A program made the translations under genes and the position numbers. A stretch of DNA of 64,000 bases from Triplophysa rosa (lineage: Eukaryota > Chordata > Actinopteri > Cypriniformes > Nemacheilidae). The stretch covers positions 25,983,803 to 26,047,802 of the forward strand of contig NC_079896.1 in the NCBI RefSeq assembly GCF_024868665.1, given 5' to 3'. The first letter of the stretch is position 1; the number at the start of each line of letters is the position of its first letter. Below the pieces are notes generated by a model. The model was not told where the DNA came from and made no database searches. It was given only the letters and a program-made list of their open reading frames with translations. Shown here piece after piece: positions 23,855-37,500 of the stretch.

Positions 23855-24734
23855 GGGTAGATGCTAATTTAGTTATTGCTATAGTTTTCTTTACCGTTCT
23901 TGTATAAACTGACATGAACAACAAAAAATGCAAATGATAAAAATCTAAGTATTTGAACACAGATTAATAATTCACAAAACAACTTAATCATCTAAGGATA
24001 CTGTACAACAGTCATTATACAATGACTTGGCTATCTTCAATATAGAATATTTTCAAATGCCTGATTTACAGAATGCAAATAAACATCGAAAGATTTCAAT
24101 CATCCCGGCTGAGTTTTGAAGTGAGTGATTAACCTTCCACTAGTGTATTTGTGATGTGAGAGTTTGTATGTGTCTGTGTTTTTCTCTGCTGTCAGGAAAG
24201 GTATTTCAAACTCTAATGGTGGCAGATAATCAATAGCTCCTTATTTACTCCCACTGGGTGGCCCACGTAATGCTATTAGACTACACATGCGTCCCATCAA
24301 CCCTTCGTGATTTACGTGCTATTATGAGGAATCTCACGCAGTGCATTAGACTGAATGAGACTCCGGCACTTCCTTCTCTCATGTGTGCTTATCGGTCTGT
24401 TTAATGCTCTGAAGAGGGAGACACACATAATACAGAGGCTATCATCATGATACACATGGCATTGTTTGTTTGGCCTGTAAATAATACTGACAATTACTAG
24501 TTTACTGCTGGTCACGTGACTCGCAAAGCCAGACAGACCAAATGACAAAGGTCTGGTCCACGCTGCATCTTATTCTGACCGAGAAGATGTTGTTTCAGAG
24601 GTGTGTTTGCCATCCAAATTCAGCAAAAAGTTCCTTCTCGAAAGCATTTGTGGTTTAATCGTGTACCAGCAAACATTTGCTTTATATCTCACTTCATAAC
24701 CTGTAATTTCAAATGACCAAACACACTAATAAGA
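23855..24734. other. Intergenic DNA containing a conserved-looking block
   Basis: No gene is seen. From 24230 to 24550 the sequence becomes complex and GC-balanced ('gtgcattagactgaatgaga', 'gcctgtaaataatactgac') and resembles a conserved non-coding element. The minus-strand open frame there lacks any domain. Confidence 0.35.
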
Positions 24735-25005
24735 ACGCAAAATCTCACAAATGTCTCTATTAGAGTTTCAGAAGAGGTGTCATCAATGTCTTAAACTGAG
24801 ACAAACTGAGACAACTCAAACATTTCTCATCAAATGGACTCAAATCCAGATTATTGTACCTCTACAAACTATATTCGTTTTACACCTCCATACTCTACAA
24901 ATGCAATTACACTCTCGTTTGTTTCTGTTTCTTATTTCAAGACATTTTAGGAGAAACATATGAGACTAAACTTGAAACACAACCGAGAACTCCGTCAAAT
25001 CTATG
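24735..25005 (+). repeat. Dispersed repeat, copy 2 of 3
   Basis: Shares ordered blocks with 22400-22615 and 60600-60855: 'tctcacaaatgtctc', 'gagtttcagaagaggtgtc', 'ctcatcaaatggactcaaat', 'ccagattattgtacctctac' and 'gagaaacatatgagact'. Confidence 0.65.
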
Positions 25006-25393
25006 AAAGAGCAACATCTGAGTGATAACATTTTCCTCCAAACAATTACCTTGGTTATACTTTTAATATTAATATTATAATAAGTGTTTTATTATGTGAT
25101 TTTCATTAGTTTCCCACTTAAGTAAATTAAGCTCATTATCAACTTGAAAGCACTTGAAAGCAGATGACCTTTAATAAGACTTACACACATTAAAATCATC
25201 ACATTAAAATGTAATTAAGTGAAAAAAATCAGGCTGCAATTAACAAGCATGGTTATTTATATACCAACCTGTGGTCTCAAAACAATTACTAATCGCCAAG
25301 ATGACTGATCACATTTCAAATGAAGGGAGAATGAAATTTGCTGCCACGTTTTGGCATCATGTGCACCAAAGACGGACGTTCGTAAATACTGAA
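25006..25393. other. AT-rich DNA, nothing recognised
   Basis: No exon, repeat or RNA gene is seen. Confidence 0.35.
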
Positions 25394-25612
25394 CACTCTA
25401 AAAAAATCCATAAAAATAGAGCACATACTGTATTAATATGAAGGAATTTTCCGTATTCATTTTTACAGTTGTTTTACATGTACTTTACATTTTGCACATC
25501 TTTAAATTGCATTTAAGCATTGACGGAAATGTCCGTAAAATAAAGGAAAATGTTCTGGTAATTTTCTGCTTGTACTTTATCTGTTTTTTTATGGGATTTT
25601 TTTAAACAGTGA
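25394..25612. mobile_element. Small palindromic MITE (cactctaaaaaaatcc ends)
   Basis: The left end cactctaaaaaaatccataa is mirrored by ttatgggatttttttaaacagtg at the right. Internal 'ggaattttccgta' and 'acggaaatgtccgtaaaa' are also mirrored. It is non-coding. Confidence 0.55.
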
Positions 25613-27144
25613 AGTTAACTTATGAAAATCTACTTGTCTGTTGGTCAAGGTCATACGTGTGTGCAGGCATTAGCGTGTTGGAAGGAGAGATCAAACCAAA
25701 CTAACATTTCAAAAAGTGACACGCAGCGCGTATTGTGTTTTTTCAAAGTATTATTTACAGTGATACAAATCCAGCCTCGGATGACTCAAAGATCTTTATG
25801 ATTTCACAAGTCTATGCATTTCACAAAACCACTCTATATACAATATCAATATGTATCGAATCTTTCCTGGGTCTGCTTTAATGTGATCTTTCCTTCCGAG
25901 CTGAGAATTTCCTCCAATCCAGGGTAAATAAGGTACATCAATTTAATTAAAAAGCCTTCGACGGGAGATCTGCTGAGATTTACATTTCAAAGCTCCTCCG
26001 TCTCTGTTGTATATCCAGCCGGAATAGAAAACAGGGATGTGATTTGCTCTGGAAATGATTCGAGTGATTAAGTGACCTGAAACGCGAATTAACCGTAAGA
26101 ACGATATTTTGGAAGCGAGGAGAGGAATCTGGCGACGACATTTCGAGGGAAAGATCTTTTGAAGGGCATGAAAGCTGTCAATCACCAACTGTTCAATTGT
26201 ATTTGTCTAACTTAAACTTTGTGCTCTGTTTGGCTGTGTGACGCACAATCTACCAAGTGCTTTAACAAAGCAAATACAGATTTATTCTCACACGTTGTGC
26301 TATCAAATACTTGGATGAGAATATTCCTAGCAGCTCCTCACTCTTCTGAGTTTTTCTGACAGGCCAGACATCTTAAATCACGTGTCATAACCCGCATCTT
26401 TTAGCAAAGACCTCTGGCGCTCTCTGACCTCCTCTGATTAAAGCCTGCGGGAGACCGGAGCTTCAATTACCAGCAGACGACATGAGATAACTGAACTTCA
26501 GGCGGCTGGAAGAAGTTTGACATTATCCTAAGATAAGTGCCTAAAGCGTGCTAATGGTGAGAGAAAAAGACGTGCGTTTTGTATGTGCACAGGGTTGGAA
26601 TGACCATGGGTTGCCAAGAGTGTTCATGATGAGCTGATCGACTGACGCCATTTGATGTCACTTTCTGTCTTCTGCGGAACACAAAAGAAGACGTTTTGAT
26701 GAACTTTGATAATCAAACAACACTGAACCCAGTTGACTTCCATACAAAAACCGATGCAAACCAATCACTGTCTCTGTAAAACCGCATTGCGCCAAAACGT
26801 GCAGATGTACATTGATTCCTCATATTTTCTCGTGGGTCTCCATGCACATTATCGCCGAAGTCCATAAGACACCTGACCTTTAGTCATTACATACACAGTG
26901 ATAAAGCTCAGGTGTCTTCCTCAAGACTCCGCCCCTCATTCCCAGTCCAGGTGGTCCGATGCCAATCTGTGTTCATTTTCCAAACTCCCATAACTGACGG
27001 CCCCTTTCCCTTGAATCTCATTTCTATCGAGTGAGTGTGGCGGCGACTGCTACTATTGCCTCTCAATGGTGTGTTATAAATTTTACCGCTGACACCTTAA
27101 AAGCCCGCCTCACCCCCACCTCGCCCCGCTCTGACAGACCGCAT

Positions 27145-27145
<1 letters not shown>
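25613..27145. other. Gene-free DNA with MITE piece and conserved-looking block
   Basis: The minus-strand frame at 25943-26188 shows no domain. At 26390-26560 the texture resembles a conserved non-coding element. At 26650-26760 there is one arm of the 'gttcaccc' MITE family ('tcttctgcggaacacaaaag'). Confidence 0.35.

Positions 27146-27182
<37 letters not shown>
27146..27182. repeat. (AC)n microsatellite
   Basis: Uninterrupted AC dinucleotide run. It creates spurious His/Thr-rich and Cys/Val-rich open frames on the two strands. Confidence 0.95.
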
Positions 27183-27185
<3 letters not shown>

Positions 27186-27239
27186 CCTCTTGCCCCTTAC
27201 CCATATCGTACTGGCCCGCCGCCCCCCCACATCGCAGGC

Positions 27240-27460
27240 TAATGGGGGAGATAGTGTTACGAATGGAGAGGGAAGTGCCCCTATCATGATGTCAGACTTC
27301 CTAACGGCTTTAAGTGCTGCTTAAAAATGACCCCGGCACTTTCTGAATCTGAGCGCATTCTATCAAGGACTAATGATTTCACGTGCAATGAGATGCCGCT
27401 TAATGAGGAGGCCTTTTATAGCGGAAATGACTTAAATCTTTTCTCCGGCCATGACAGGAC
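27240..27460. other. Conserved-non-coding-like block
   Basis: Complex non-repetitive sequence with 'gcacgtgcaatgagatgccg'-like content and homeobox-type TTAATGA cores between simple repeats. Assigned by texture only. Confidence 0.3.
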
Positions 27461-27603
27461 TGGGGTGGGTGTCTGATGTGTGTTGGAAAGTACGTTTTGT
27501 TTGTTTTGTTTTCATTGAAATGCTTTGCTCAGTGGTCAATATTCAGACACATGACTAATAAAAGTGCAGTCACACTAAACACTAAATTATTCGGGACTTG
27601 AAA

Positions 27604-28029
27604 TAGGGGTGTCACAATATACTGGTATCGGCAATAATCGTGATATTAAAACCACAATTATCAAAGAGTCCACGTCTTCACGTGATACGAATTCGCAGGT
27701 CAGAGTTCACCAAACTGGAACTTTGGAACGCAGCAGAATGCGAAACTTTCCAGGCGTTTCCGGCCTGGCGCATTCGCATGCGTATGAATTGAAGGCAATG
27801 GAGCAAAATGGCAAGTGTGACCGGGGCCTTTATTAAGAGCCACAATGGTTACAAATTCCCTCTCTCTGCCACATAAATCAAGTAAATAAATCAATTTAAG
27901 TAGATCAATTTGACTGAGAGCATTACATATTTCTTTTAAAAAACATTTTCATAGTCGTAATAATATCGCACCGTTGCTTCTTTTGGCACGATAATTGTGT
28001 AGTGACAATCTGATATCGTGACAGCCCTA
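27604..28029. mobile_element. Non-autonomous hAT-like element, family of 1730-2577
   Basis: Starts TAGGGGTGTCACAATATAC and ends 'gatatcgtgacagcccta', matching both ends of the 1730-2577 element and its subterminal 'gatattaaaaccacaattatc'. No matching target duplication is visible, so the flank may have changed. Confidence 0.65.
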
Positions 28030-30379
28030 AATATCAGGAACACACTTCATAGCTAAATAACTACAAGTAACAAATAATAATAGCTTATTTTATTTGTTAA
28101 AGCTAAACGTCTGAGCCTGTGGCTGTGTCACGTGCGGACAGTGCAACTGTGCTTTGGGTGACCCGAGTACCAGTCCCGGCTCAAGGTCACCCAATAAAGG
28201 CAAAAAGGCCCAAAATAAATGTTTATAAAAAAAGCTATATAAGCCTCTCTATCACCATCTTTGTCTAAAAAACAAAATTGCGGGTTACTTTTCAAATATC
28301 TCATAAAATATCTTATCAAACCTACATAATTTACCACGAAATCAGACCCACCATCCCAATTTATGGATTATTATTATTATAAGCTTACCATTGTCAATTA
28401 AGGTATTGTTTTCAACACTGATCTTTTATGTACTTAATCAATAACAGATTTTTGTTCATTTTGACCTAAAATGTTGGATTGTATGAGTAAAAGAGCGCGT
28501 GTTTCACAAATCTCAACTTTAAGACGACCTTCGTAATAACTAGTAGTCAAGTTGTGTTATCTGAGGATTGGGGTTGTTTTTAAAGACAGAAGAAAGGCTC
28601 TGGTGCACAAGAGATTTTAACCGTGTTTGTGACTGACAGTGGTAGCTGTGCAGGAGGAGATGGATGGGCACTTTTCTTCCTCTTTATCAGTTTAACCTGA
28701 AAGGCGACAGACGCCTCAGACAAGCACAGAACAGACTCGCTTTCTAAATCACCGACCACAGAGGTGAAGAGACATCCATCCACAGAACCGTCACAAACCT
28801 CTCTCGCAGTAAACGCTGATCAGTGGCGTTGATGCTTGTTTTAACTTCTGCTTTCTGGAATTTCTTTAGGTTGAATAATACTGGAATGTGCTAAAAAAGT
28901 CTTCGAAAGATTCGAGATGAATATCAATTTTAGCCAAAGAAGCTCAAGATGTTTGCTTTGTTTGATGCACGTGGAATTTCACTTTTAAGACACTTAGATG
29001 CATCCCTATTTCCTTAAAAATGCTCAAGGGTTTATCAGAGTGTTTTATAGGAAGGAAAATTGTTCAAATTTAGCCTATTTGATGGCTGTTGCTGCTTATT
29101 CTTCTAACATTTCTCTCCATACAACATTTGTGTTGTTCACATTTTTACGACATTATTTCACAGCATACATATTTCAAAAAATGTAAAGACTTTCTGTTGC
29201 TCACAGTTACAGTCTCAGGGTTCTCTGAGCCAAGCATTTAACAGTGATTTGCTACAGAACCTCACACTTCTGCATTATCATAAAAACGAAATGAATTCAT
29301 CCCACCAGTTCCAGCTGTTATCATTGCTTTTGAAATGTGGTTAATAAAAAAACAATGACTTGCACATTGTGAATTGTTTTAAAGTGTGAGCCCGTTAAAC
29401 AGTTTCACACAATACGCTTGCATCTTTTTGACTCAAATCATGATATATCCTAACTCTTAAGTCAATCTAATACTGTAAATTCAATCAAGAACCAATCGAT
29501 TAACAAAAACTGATACATTAATGAAAATAAAATGTATTATTACAATTAAACGTTTTCTTGTTTACGAAGCTTTTTATCCACTTATTTGGCATTCTTTTAT
29601 GAAAAAGGACACCCAGTGTTCTCATCTGATTGACAGCTAAATGGTGAACTCTAAACCCCACACAAGACAAGTATAATTATAGCAGGACTGCTATTGTGAT
29701 CTTAACAATGATGCGATTTTGAGAAGCTCAACAGTTATCTCCCACCACAAAAGATCCTGATTTCAGCCTGTTACAATCTACAGGAATGAGGTGACATTTT
29801 AAAGACATCCAGGCACAACGACACAAACACAACAGCTAAGACACTGACTAATACTATGTTTGCTCCAGCCTTTACCTAGCCAACCCATGCGAATAATTAT
29901 TCCGTCTACAATAATGGATCGCAGTCACAACAGGTGTCCACACACACAGGTCTGTCTCAGGCAGCTGTGAATGGATGCGACACGTGGGTAAGCAGCGACA
30001 CCATGTGGTAGTCAAATAAATAACTGTTGATGGACAAAGTTAACTTCCTCCAGGTGGTGAACTTTCATTAAACACTTTTCAGATTTCCATAATTGCAATT
30101 ACTGGTTACCAAAATACAAACTCAGTGATGCAACAGCAACGACTGTGAAATAATTATACATTACTAATCCAGTAATCGCAAATTTCTTAGATTTGTCTAT
30201 CAATACCAGCGATGAGAAAAGTAACAGATGTCATGTAACAACCCAGCGGCTTAAAACCTTCATGTAACACTCTTCGCACTGTTTTAGCAGCGATTTTGAT
30301 GGAGATTTACTCCTCAAAGTGAGACTGAAGGTGTGTAAAAGCAACTAGGTTTAAAATACAACGTCAGTAGTTACATCAG
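28030..30379. other. Gene-free DNA
   Basis: No exon-like structure is recognised. Short minus-strand frames at 28128-28337 and 28580-28783 lack domains and splice context. The rest is AT-rich unique DNA. Confidence 0.4.
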
Positions 30380-30387
30380 AAGGTAAT

Positions 30388-30599
30388 CGGTGTTGCCAGA
30401 TCAATTGGGCTTCTTTTGAACTGGTTAGACCGGAGATAATAATAAGGAGATAAAATGGTCATTATCATCGTTGATTGACATTGCAATACATTTCTATCAC
30501 ATAATTTTGGCAGTTAAAATTTGGGATGGGTTTTGTTGGAGTGGGCGGGTTTTATTGAGCCTTTGGGCTAGAAATTGTCCACCCAATCTGGCAACACTG
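30388..30599. mobile_element. Short hAT-type MITE with perfect target duplication
   Basis: Ends cggtgttgccagatcaattg and cccaatctggcaacactg are inverted repeats. Flanks carry a perfect 8-bp duplication aaggtaat (30380-30387 and 30600-30607). It is 212 bp and non-coding. Confidence 0.88.
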
Positions 30600-30607
30600 A
30601 AGGTAAT

Positions 30608-31371
30608 GCAGCACACCCACCTTACCTGAGCGTCCGTTGCTTGAGGCCCGCTCGGTTTTAGCTCCTAGGTTTCATGCTACTTCTCACCAATGTTGTCATG
30701 CCAAGTGCTTAAAATAAAAGTGGCGAGCGTGATTTATTTATTTTTGCTATAAACTGCGTGAAAGTCTTTATTTTTACGCTAATTAACATATTCATGACGC
30801 CATCGCGTTTTCTGCCTACTTGGTCCATTGCCGCGTTCAAGATACCTCGGATTTGTGATATTCCCCACCTCAAACCAGGAAGTAATCTCTGGATTTCGTA
30901 ATAATATGATGTATTTTGTAAGTTTAAAATATTGCTGGTAATGATCTTTTAAAATAGTAAAAGTATTTATTAACATTAAAAGCGCAGTTCCAGAAATAAT
31001 TTCCGGGTTGAGGTGGGAAATATCCGAAATCCGAGGACTCTAGAACGCTGCACAGCGTCGGCTTTTTACGTGTTTTTTGGCCTGGTGTTTTTTGCTCACA
31101 TACTTTGTTGTAATGCAGCCTGATCCTAATCAACATGTTATCGTTTACATATTTTCTGTTTCTGTTGTTAGACAACGGAGCGAGTATAAAATCTGAACGC
31201 GAATTATTAAAACTACGTGCACTACAATCTACAGAAAGAAGCTGAGGTTTGTACAAAAAGTCGCTAGGAATGTCGCTTTTTTGTCTCTGAAATTTGTTCT
31301 AAATCTAAAGTTGTTTTTATTCTGCTTTTGTGGCTAATTGGTTACTTTAGGATCGTTGCGCCGCCACCAAA
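30608..31371. other. Upstream flank of vps16, no gene recognised
   Basis: The minus-strand frames at 30779-30976 and 30924-31256 overlap and have no domain. An inverted pair ('gatacctcggatttgtgata' near 30841 and its complement near 31020) suggests another small MITE at about 30830-31040. Confidence 0.35.
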
Positions 31372-31385
31372 ACACCAGAGGGCGC
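31372..31385 (+). promoter_or_regulatory. CTCF-like site upstream of vps16
   Basis: The sequence acaccagagggcgc differs at one position from the strong CTCF core CCACCAGAGGGCGC. It lies about 190 bp upstream of the vps16 start codon in a locally GC-rich promoter region. Confidence 0.45.
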
Positions 31386-31572
31386 ACCACAGGCGCTGCT
31401 CTCTAAGCAACACCACCACTGAGGCTGAAGAAGACTTTATAGGAAGCGACGAGGAAGGGTGTCTGAAATAAACAATACAATAAAACATTACACATAATGA
31501 TAATAATGCAACGTTAACTAGGGGATTTCATATATTTAAGTACCTTCCGTCATTTCATCGAGAGAAGAGGAC

Positions 31573-34500
31573 ATGGCGTTTGTCACGGCAAACTGGAACC
31601 CTCTAGGAGAGGCGTTTTACAGGTAAATAACGTCTTCAGCAATTGTGTTTACGAAATGTGCAGAATGTAAATTTATGACAACATCAACCTACAAAAAAAC
31701 ACGTGCTCACTTTGTGAAACTGATAAAACTGTTGGCCGGAACATGGTCTATATGAATCTGTTTGAGTCATGTGACGGCTGTCATGCGTTTCAGGAGAGCA
31801 GCATGACTGCATATGTGTTTCCTTGTGGACATTTACCATGATGACATTTTAACTGGTGTCTTTAAGTTAAACGAGGAAACCTCAATTTTTGCAGTTAGTT
31901 TCTGAGTGTATTTCTGAAAGGTTACACTTGTTTTCCTCAGTTTGTTTTATATCAAGTTATAGTGATACTGTATGAACGTGGGTAATGAGACGTTGCCATG
32001 TTTTTATTTGTGCTAACTATGACCCTAATGCATATACCCAGTGGTGGACAGTAACGAAGTAAATTTGCCTGAGTACTGTACTTAAGTACACTTTTTGAGT
32101 ATCTGTACTTTACTTGAGTATTATTTTTTCTGAGTACTTGTACTTTAACTTTACTACATTTGAAAGTCAAATATCATACTTTTTACTCCACTACATTTAT
32201 AAAAAGGTCCAAAAGTAGAAAATGGTTTCTATGCAGCGGGGTTTCCTGTGTGCGCAATTTATCTGGCTTGCGATCTGCCAGGACCTTTTACTGTTGCCAA
32301 GTATTTCAGTTTTTCTAAGCTCGCGGTTTTCCGGCAAGCTTTGAATGGCCATTTGGCAGATTTTTTTAACGCAAATCTGGCAACTCTGGGATCTTCCCCG
32401 CTAAACTAATGTAAACGTAGGCGCTGCTACATCGTTGATAGCGCTCTGAAAAGGCAAATAGAACATTAAAAGATGAAAAAGGCAGATGTTAAAGTGTGGT
32501 GTAATCATCTGTGGGTTACGATCAGTGAAAGATCGTTGAAACATTGTCATGAAAATGATCGGCATAACGGCTAAACGGTAAATAAACGTCACACACACCT
32601 TGAGCTACGCGTGCGTGTTAACTTCTGATCTGCTGCTGTATCATTTAAAGCGATTTGGAAAATGAATGATGTTTTTACTGAAGTAACTATAGTTGAAGTA
32701 TTCCTGTTGATATAAAAACTATAGAACCCTGCCCAAAATACAACATAAAATGTAATGGATTTAATGGTTATAATGGGAGTTGTACTATGGATACTTGTTG
32801 TCTACTTGTATGTGATGGATTCTATTGGTGGGATGGTAAATCCCATTGGAATAAAACCCAAAACACGCTACAAACAGGAATTTAATTTAAAAATCTCATT
32901 CTAATTCAAAAATTCATTGTTTTTTTCAGCATGGATGGTATTTGCAGTAAAACCACAGTATCCACAAATTTACCATTTTCTCTATATAGGAACCATACTC
33001 CAATTAATAATCTTCAGTAAAACCACAGCAACTAAACATACCATAGTTTCATTATACTAGCTATAGTTTATGTTTGTAGTTAAATTATGGTGATACAAAT
33101 GGTAATAAATCCAACAAACACATGGCTTCTACACTTTACTATTTACAAGAACCTTACTACTTACTGGTAAATAGCTGCTAAAACTGGTAAAGGGAATATA
33201 CAAAATAAAAGAACACTGCTCATAAATACATATAGGCCTAGGGGGCTAATGAGGATAATTAGGCTAACTGATCATACGGGATTATATCTAAACTAAACAT
33301 ACATGTGCTAAACATATAAAGCTCTTAAAGGAGTTGCTCACTGCAAAATTTGCCCCCATTGACTTCATTCAAATTTTGAAGTGAACTACTCCTTTAATAC
33401 AACTGATACTGTGAGCTACTCTGTGTATTCAGTAGGTTGCTTCAGAGGCATAAGGTAATCGACAATAAAACAATGCAAAACTGACATAAAGGAAATGTAC
33501 TTTTAATACTTGAGTACTTTTAAAAGCACGTACTTCTGTACTTTTACTTAAGTAAGAATCTGTCTTTACAACTTTTACTTGTAGTGGAGTAATATTTGAC
33601 CAGTAGTATCTGTACTTTCACTCAAGTAAGGAAGTTGTGTACTTCGTCCACCTCTGCATATACCACAAGAAAACTATGTGATAAAAAATGATAAATTATC
33701 AGGGTTGTCGCAGATGAAATCATTAACTGTGCTTATCTATAAAGATATTTTACAATTATATATGATTTTGTGCAGTAGTCAATAGCAGATGGTACTGTGT
33801 TTCAACAGCTTCCTCTTTGTTCTCTTATCTGAAACAGAAAGGTCGAGTTGTTTGACATGAGCTGGACATTAAAGGAGGGTTTGAGAGAATGTCTGATCGC
33901 AGCTGCTCCGTATGGGGGTCCCATCGGTGAGTTTGGGGTAGATCAGACCAGCGGAATGTTGTAGAGGTTTTCTTTGTAGTGTTTAAATCAAATGACAGCT
34001 ATCTTTCTCTCTCAGCTCTCTTAAAGGGGTTCCAACGGCGCTCACCCAGTACCAGGCCACAGTTAGAGATCTACTCGTCCTCCGGAGTACCCATGGCCAG
34101 TTTTCCAGTAAGAGCACACATTGAAGAACGAAGAATGCCGATGCTATCACGGAGCATTTATGCTGTATCTCTCTGTTGCTTTTAGTGGAAGAGTGGATTG
34201 GTGAAGCAGTTAGGATGGACGGTGTCTGATGATCTTCTGTGCGTTCAGGAGGATGGCACTGTTCTTGTCTATGATCTGTTGGGAGGCTTTAAGAGACACT
34301 TCAGCATGGGCAATGTGAGAACACTGCTTTAAAAGAATACATCCATGCTAAAATACTTTACGAGTGTGTTGCATTACCTTGACAACTTTGGCTTTGAGTT
34401 TGGGGTGGGATTTTTGTTTGCCTGACCAATGGCAGATTTGGCTTTTTGGTTTGATGATGCTAGTTGTTCAGAAATGACATACTGTATTTGTGTTTAAACA

Positions 34501-37500
34501 CTGACCTAAAGCACTGATCCTCTCATGCTCTCAAAGGAAGTTTCTCAGAGTCAGGTGATGGAGACCAAGATTTTCCATTCGCCATATGGGACTGGAGTCG
34601 CTATATTAACCGGTGCTTTGCGGTTCACTCTGGCCACAAACATCGATGACATAAAACTGAGGAGGTTACCTGAAGTACCCGGTAAACTATCCATGCTTTG
34701 TGCTTTCATGTCAACCCACATGGGTCAGGTCTGAAAGATTTCACTGTAAGTTATAGTTTCTCCAGTTCTCCGAGCCTAAAGGTTTTTGTTGTTGTTGTGA
34801 TTTTACTTCAGGTCTAGACGGGGCGCCCACATGCTGGGCGGTCCTGAGTCAGGACAGGCAAAGTAAAGTGCTGGTTGCTAATGGATCTCATCTCTTCATC
34901 CTTGATAATACATCCTGCACGCCTGTGGTACTGACCATTCGTACACACAACAACATAAATAGACTTTAGACTTATTAAACAAGCGAATGTATTATGTTTT
35001 GTGTGTGTGTCAGACTCCTCCAGGTCTTTCTCCACAAGCATCCAGCGTACTGCACATGTGTGTTTCATTCAGTTATAAATATCTGGCTCTCCTCACAGAC
35101 TCGGGTCATGTGTGGATGGGCACGTCGAACCTAAAGGTGAGAGAAACCTGCTATAACAGTACCATTAAACATCATTGTGTTACCAGGAAGAGTTGGATTG
35201 ACAGGGAATGCATGAATCGGTGAATTCTGCAGTTGTAATAATATCGAACTTCTAGACCAGGCTCTTTTCTTAAATGTATTGATTAACTGTTACTTTAACA
35301 CTGTTGTAGCATCAGGTCTTTCATGTATTTTGCAGGAGAAAGTCAGCGAGGTGGACACCAGCATCAGAACTCCCCCAAAGCAGATGGCCTGGCATGAAGC
35401 CGTTTTACGTTTTTTACGTTTATTATTCTACACAATATGTTTGAATTGGTTATCAAGGAATATTTTTCCTGCAGGTGCCGTCGACCCAAGAGTCAGCAGT
35501 CGTCGGTAGTGATCATGTGGGACAGGCTCCTACTAGTGGTAGGCGAGTGTAAAGAGACGATTCAGTACCTCCTGGACAGCGACTCTGTTTTGGTGCCGGA
35601 GATGGACGGGGTCAGGATCATCAATGAAACACACCACGAGCTTCTGCAGGAGGTCCCGGGTTAGAAGAACGTTTGGAGAAATCAATACAGAATGGTAAAC
35701 CATACTGGTCAGCCCATTAATTCTTTGTTCTTCCCATAATCCTCTGCAGTTGCCTGTGAGGAGATCTTTAAGATAGCTTCAATGGCTCCTGGAGCATTAC
35801 TCCTGGAGGCGCATAAGGAATATGAGGTAAGACACACACGATACGCCAGACCCCTCGCCATGGCAAGCGTTATATAGCAAAGGAAAAGTTTCTTTGTTTT
35901 TGTTTGGTTTGTGCAGAAAGAGAGTCAGAAGGCAGATGAGTATCTGAGAGAGATTAAAGAGCAGAATCTGTTGGCCGAGGCGGTGAAGCAGTGCGTGGAG
36001 GCAGCCGGTCACGAGTACGAACCTGAGACACAGAAAACTCTCCTGAGGGTAAGACACACGTTTCACCACGCTTACTGAAGAGCTGGCAGCAAACACAGCT
36101 TCATGTCTTCATTCTCTCTCTCCAGGCCGCTTCGTTCGGAAAGTGTTTCCTGAGCAATTTTCCTCCTGAGCTTTTCGTCAGCATGTGTCGGGACCTGCGG
36201 GTGTTGAACGCGGTGCGAGATTACACCGTCGGCATGCCGCTCACTCACACTCAGTTCAAACAGATGACCATACAGGTGCTGATTGACAGGTAAGAAGGGC
36301 TCTTTTCTGCAGTGAGGTGTTGTGTTTTGTGACATTTAACCAAAGCAGATTTGTTTTCTTTCACTCAGACTGGTGCATCGTAAGCTGTATCCCTTAGCCA
36401 TTGAGGTTTGCCGCTATTTAAAGACTCCAGAATATCAAGGAGTGAGTCGGGTACTCAAACACTGGGCCTGCTACAAGGTGTGTTTGTGTGTTTTACTGTA
36501 CTGCAATAGTTTTGCATTTGCATGAAAAGTTTACTTTCATTAGCATGTTACGTCACAAACCGTTATGTCAGCAGAAAATAAACGTGTGTAAATAAGAGAG
36601 AATTATTATTGGCATAAGCATCATCTTGTTAACTAGGGATGTAACCATTCACTCACGATGCAATGCACGATTCACGATTTATTTTCGCAAAATGAGTTGA
36701 GACAAATTCGAAATGAACAACTGCCCTTATTATTTCTCAAATGCTGCACGTTTCTTTGTAAAACAATATATTTTATATCAAATACTGCCATTTTAAAACA
36801 ATTTCCAAATCAAATAAAAAATGAATAATACAAAATTCTCTTTAAAATAAACAAGAAAAAATTTTCAGCGTATTCCAAGTTTGCAGTAACCACAGCGGCC
36901 CCTGTTGTTCAAAACATGTATTGCGATTCAAATGACAATCGGCTCATGGTGAGTCGATACATCCCTAATGTTCACATATAATCTACGTGTTTGTGTAGGT
37001 CCAGCAGAGGGAGGAGTCAGATGAGGTCATAGCGAGAACTGTGAACATGAGGCTTGCTGACGCTTCTGGAATCTCCTACTCCGAAATCGCCACTAAAGCA
37101 TACGAGAGCGGACGCACTGAGCTGGCCATTAAGGTGCACGAGACCACATGATGATTCTAACACTGAATTATCAACTCTCGTACCATTATCAGTCTCTCTC
37201 TCTGTCATTCTAGTTGTTGGAGTATGAGCCACGCTCTGGTGAGCAGGTCCCACTGTTGTTAAAAATGAAGAAGAGTCCTCTGGCTTTGAGCAAAGCCATT
37301 GAAAGTGGAGACACAGATCTCGGTACACACAAACATACTATATGTTCTGAAACCTAGTAATGTGCCCACCTAGTCGACATGTAGACGGCCCCCAACATGA
37401 AAGGGGTGCCACGCCAAATTATGTAATATTACTTCTTGGTCAAGGTTGCATATCATGATCCACATCAATTATAAAAACACAAATAATGCAATCCCAGAAT

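Noticed and set aside
27031..27324. His/Thr-rich frame and its antisense Cys/Val-rich frame
   Set aside because: Produced by the (AC)n microsatellite.
28128..28200. tRNA-like 'gagtaccagtcccggctca' segment
   Set aside because: No cloverleaf could be drawn and the A-box is missing; at best a SINE scrap.
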